Origin: Nocardia amamiensis
Lineage (GTDB): Bacteria; Actinomycetota; Actinomycetes; Mycobacteriales; Mycobacteriaceae
Length of the DNA: 64,000 bases
NCBI RefSeq assembly: GCF_015477605.1
Contig: NZ_JADLQX010000014.1
Coordinates: 1 to 64,000 of the forward strand
Direction of reading: 5' to 3'
Below, one piece after another: positions 61,607-64,000 of this stretch. The position numbers and the translations under genes were made by a program. The notes under the pieces are model-generated. The model searched no databases, was not told the DNA's origin, and saw only the letters and a list, made by a program, of their open reading frames with translations. The number at the start of each line of letters is the position of its first letter. The first letter of the stretch is position 1.

Positions 61607-61877
61607 TGGTTGTGTCGTCGCTCACGATAGGCCGAACATGCCATGATTGTTGCCACTTGGAGGAAGCTGAACCGGAGACATCGGGAACCACCGTCGGTCT
61701 CCGGCCGTTTACCTCTTTAGCTGCACCTGCAGCCGAACTGCGCGATGTATCGAGTAGACCGTACGCGGTAACGTGGCTTGTCCGCATCCGAACCCCCGCG
61801 GAACCGGACACGCCAGACGCATCGCTAGGCAAGAACCGGAGACACCGGAAAGGACTGGCCGCCCCGGCCGACGCTCT
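61607..61877. promoter_or_regulatory. Upstream region of ftsH
   Basis: 270 bases between the repeat block and ftsH. No gene. GGTAACGT near 61769-61776 is a possible -10 zone, but no -35 could be matched. The ftsH start is preceded by GACGCTCT rather than a clear Shine-Dalgarno sequence. Confidence 0.35.
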
Positions 61878-64000
61878 ATGAACCGCAAGACTGTGTTTCG
61901 CACCCTGGCCATAGTCTCGGGCATCCTGCTCGTGATCTATGCGTTCAGCTACTTCGGCAACGACACGCGGGGCTGGAAGAGCGTCGATACATCGGTTGCC
62001 CTGAGCCAGCTCGAGGACAAGAGCAACGTTCAGAACGTTCAGATCGATGACCGCGAGCAGCAGTTGCGCATCGAGCTGAAGAACGGCAACGACGCGACCG
62101 GTGGTCAGGCCAAGATCATCGCGAAGTATCCGGGCGGCAGCGAGACCTCCGCACAGATCTTCCAGGCCGTGAAGAACTCAGGGGCCGATTACAACACCGT
62201 GGTCAAGCAGGAGAGCTGGTTCACCCAGATCCTGCTGTTCGTGCTCCCGATGGTGATCCTGCTCGGCCTGTTCATCTTCGTGATGGCCCGCATGCAGGGC
62301 GGCGGGCGCGGCGGCATGATGGGCTTCGGCAAATCGAAGGCCAAGCAGCTGTCCAAGGACATGCCCAAGACCACGTTCGCCGACGTGGCCGGTGCCGACG
62401 AGGCGGTCGAAGAGCTCTACGAGATCAAGGACTTCCTGCAGAACCCGGTCCGCTACCAGGCCCTCGGCGCCAAGATCCCCAAGGGCGTGCTGCTCTACGG
62501 CCCGCCCGGCACCGGTAAGACGCTGCTGGCCCGCGCGGTCGCGGGTGAGGCGGGCGTGCCGTTCTTCACCATCTCCGGTTCGGACTTTGTCGAGATGTTC
62601 GTCGGCGTCGGCGCCTCCCGGGTGCGCGACCTGTTCGAGCAGGCCAAACAGAACAGCCCCTGCATCATCTTCGTCGACGAGATCGACGCGGTCGGCCGCC
62701 AGCGCGGCGCAGGCCTCGGCGGTGGTCACGACGAGCGCGAGCAGACCCTCAACCAGCTGCTGGTCGAGATGGACGGGTTCGGCGACCGCACCGGGATCAT
62801 CCTGATCGCGGCGACCAACCGCCCCGACATCCTCGACCCCGCTCTGCTGCGTCCCGGCCGGTTCGACCGGCAGATCCCGGTGGGCAACCCCGACCTCGCC
62901 GGTCGTCGCGCCATCCTGCGGGTGCACTCGCAGGGCAAGCCGATCTCGCCGGATGCCGACCTGGACGGCCTCGCCAAGCGCACCGTCGGCATGTCCGGCG
63001 CGGACCTGGCCAACGTGATCAACGAGGCGGCGCTGCTCACCGCCCGCGAGAACGGCGCGATGATCACCGGCGAATCGCTGGAGGAATCGGTCGACCGCGT
63101 GATCGGCGGCCCGCGCCGCAAGAGCCGGATCATCAGCGAGCACGAGAAGAAGATCACCGCTTACCACGAGGGCGGTCACACCCTCGCCGCCTGGGCGATG
63201 CCGGACATCGAACCGGTGTACAAGGTGACCATCCTCGCGCGCGGCCGCACCGGTGGTCACGCCATGACGGTCCCCGAGGACGACAAGGGCCTGATGACCC
63301 GCTCCGAGATGATCGCCCGCCTGGTCATGGCGATGGGCGGTCGCGCGGCCGAGGAACTGGTGTTCCACGAGCCGACCACCGGCGCGTCCTCGGACATCGA
63401 CCAGGCCACCAAGATCGCTCGCGCGATGGTCACCGAATACGGCATGAGCGCTCGGCTCGGCGCGGTCCGGTACGGCCAAGAGCAGGGCGATCCGTTCCTG
63501 GGCCGCTCGATGGGCATGGGCTCGGACTACTCGCACGAAGTGGCGGGCGCGATCGACGAGGAGGTGCGCAACCTCATCGAGGCCGCGCACACCGAGGCGT
63601 GGTCCATCCTCAACGAGTACCGCGACGTGCTCGACGATCTGGCCACCGCGCTGCTGGAGCGGGAGACCCTGCACCGCAAGGATCTCGAGCAGATTCTCGC
63701 TTCGGTGGAGAAGCGCCCGCGGATCACCGCGTTCAACGATTTCGGCGATCGCGTGCCGTCGGACAAGCCGCCGGTGAAGACGCCGGGCGAACTGGCCGCC
63801 GAGCGCGGTGAATCGTGGCCGCCGGAGCCATTGGTGAAGCCGGTGGCGGCGTCCGCGCAGCGGGAGCCGCAGGGCGCCAACGGTTATCCGCCGCACGATG
63901 GCGGGTACGGCGCGCCGCCGCAGTATGGCCGCCCGGCCGCGCCCGGCTACCCGATTCCGCAGACGCCCGCTCCGGCCTACCCGCGTCAGGGGACGCACGG
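61878..64000 (+). CDS. ftsH: ATP-dependent zinc metalloprotease FtsH (3' end outside the window)
   Basis: Membrane-anchored AAA+ protease. First 707 residues are visible. Membrane segments at about 7-25 (TVFRTLAIVSGILLVIYAF) and at about 115-135 flank a periplasmic domain. The AAA module has Walker A GPPGTGKT and Walker B IIFVDEIDAV; SRH region NRPDILDPALLRPGRFD. The protease motif is HEGGH in AYHEGGHTLAAWAM. A Pro/Gly/Tyr-rich tail (PPHDGGYGAPPQYG) starts near residue 665, as in mycobacteria and other actinobacteria, and continues past the window end. ATG 61878 chosen. Quality control of membrane and cytosolic proteins. Confidence 0.96.
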   Translation, partial: MNRKTVFRTLAIVSGILLVIYAFSYFGNDTRGWKSVDTSVALSQLEDKSNVQNVQIDDREQQLRIELKNGNDATGGQAKIIAKYPGGSETSAQIFQAVKNSGADYNTVVKQESWFTQILLFVLPMVILLGLFIFVMARMQGGGRGGMMGFGKSKAKQLSKDMPKTTFADVAGADEAVEELYEIKDFLQNPVRYQALGAKIPKGVLLYGPPGTGKTLLARAVAGEAGVPFFTISGSDFVEMFVGVGASRVRDLFEQAKQNSPCIIFVDEIDAVGRQRGAGLGGGHDEREQTLNQLLVEMDGFGDRTGIILIAATNRPDILDPALLRPGRFDRQIPVGNPDLAGRRAILRVHSQGKPISPDADLDGLAKRTVGMSGADLANVINEAALLTARENGAMITGESLEESVDRVIGGPRRKSRIISEHEKKITAYHEGGHTLAAWAMPDIEPVYKVTILARGRTGGHAMTVPEDDKGLMTRSEMIARLVMAMGGRAAEELVFHEPTTGASSDIDQATKIARAMVTEYGMSARLGAVRYGQEQGDPFLGRSMGMGSDYSHEVAGAIDEEVRNLIEAAHTEAWSILNEYRDVLDDLATALLERETLHRKDLEQILASVEKRPRITAFNDFGDRVPSDKPPVKTPGELAAERGESWPPEPLVKPVAASAQREPQGANGYPPHDGGYGAPPQYGRPAAPGYPIPQTPAPAYPRQGTH

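Noticed and set aside
62178..63998. A 606-codon minus-strand open frame
   Set aside because: Antisense to ftsH, whose AAA and protease motifs are on the plus strand.

Overview
The window is GC-rich chromosomal DNA from an actinobacterium of the mycolic-acid group (Mycobacteriales). A Nocardia is my best guess; no rRNA or other decisive marker is present. The basis is high third-position GC, GTG/TTG starts, many apparently leaderless genes, and a gene order that from memory parallels M. tuberculosis Rv3667-Rv3644c, Rv3628-Rv3624c and Rv3610c.

Layout. (1) 1-6421: the start of acetyl-CoA synthetase, divergent from a dipeptide/oligopeptide ABC importer operon. (2) 6475-10116: a degenerate Fic-fold protein, a HAD-IB phosphatase flanked by two structured RNAs (an Ms1-like RNA and a 6C RNA), and the TadZ/Ssd-like gene preceded by two DnaA boxes. 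(3) 10113-14288: a tandem repeat made of overlapping mini-ORFs leads into a Tad pilus/secretion operon (ATPase, two membrane proteins, Flp-like pilin, two TadE-like proteins). (4) 14575-23296: DEAD/DEAH helicase, cold-shock protein, topoisomerase I, DinB-like protein, DNA polymerase III delta', tRNA-Thr(CGT) and a small secreted peptide. (5) 23425-29790: katG with furA, then small stress, redox and membrane genes. (6) 29791-35072: a two-gene operon with a Pls/PosA-type membrane peptide synthetase and an M1 metallopeptidase. (7) 35700-40842: a SAM-IV riboswitch upstream of a PLP enzyme, a Uma2 protein, flavin reductase, YbaK, a shortened OHCU-decarboxylase-like protein, a dienoyl-CoA isomerase-like crotonase and a secreted peptide. 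(8) 40978-45971: ppa, dacB, a zinc metalloprotease, tilS and hpt. (9) 45975-52287: a three-gene operon with a kinase, a kinase-like protein that looks inactive, and a cyclase-fold protein. (10) 52471-61366: an amidase-like protein lacking the catalytic lysine, a LysR regulator, an SDR-aldehyde dehydrogenase operon with a divergent PucR regulator, and conserved hypotheticals. (11) 61878-end: ftsH, cut off by the window.

The most interesting system is the synthetase-peptidase operon at 29791-35072. The adenylation domain carries pocket residues that read as a lysine code, is followed by one carrier domain and a membrane-embedded C-terminal region without a recognisable thioesterase, and is coupled by TGATG to a metallopeptidase. 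This is the layout of the epsilon-poly-L-lysine synthetase/degrading-enzyme pair of Streptomyces, so a cationic homopolymer of lysine or a related diamino acid is predicted.

Other notable items are the self-rephasing mini-ORF repeat before tadA, the kinase/pseudokinase/cyclase operon with a Thr-rich repeat insertion inside the pseudokinase fold, a CRP-like palindrome lying inside the putative Ms1 promoter, and paired DnaA boxes in front of the TadZ/Ssd gene.
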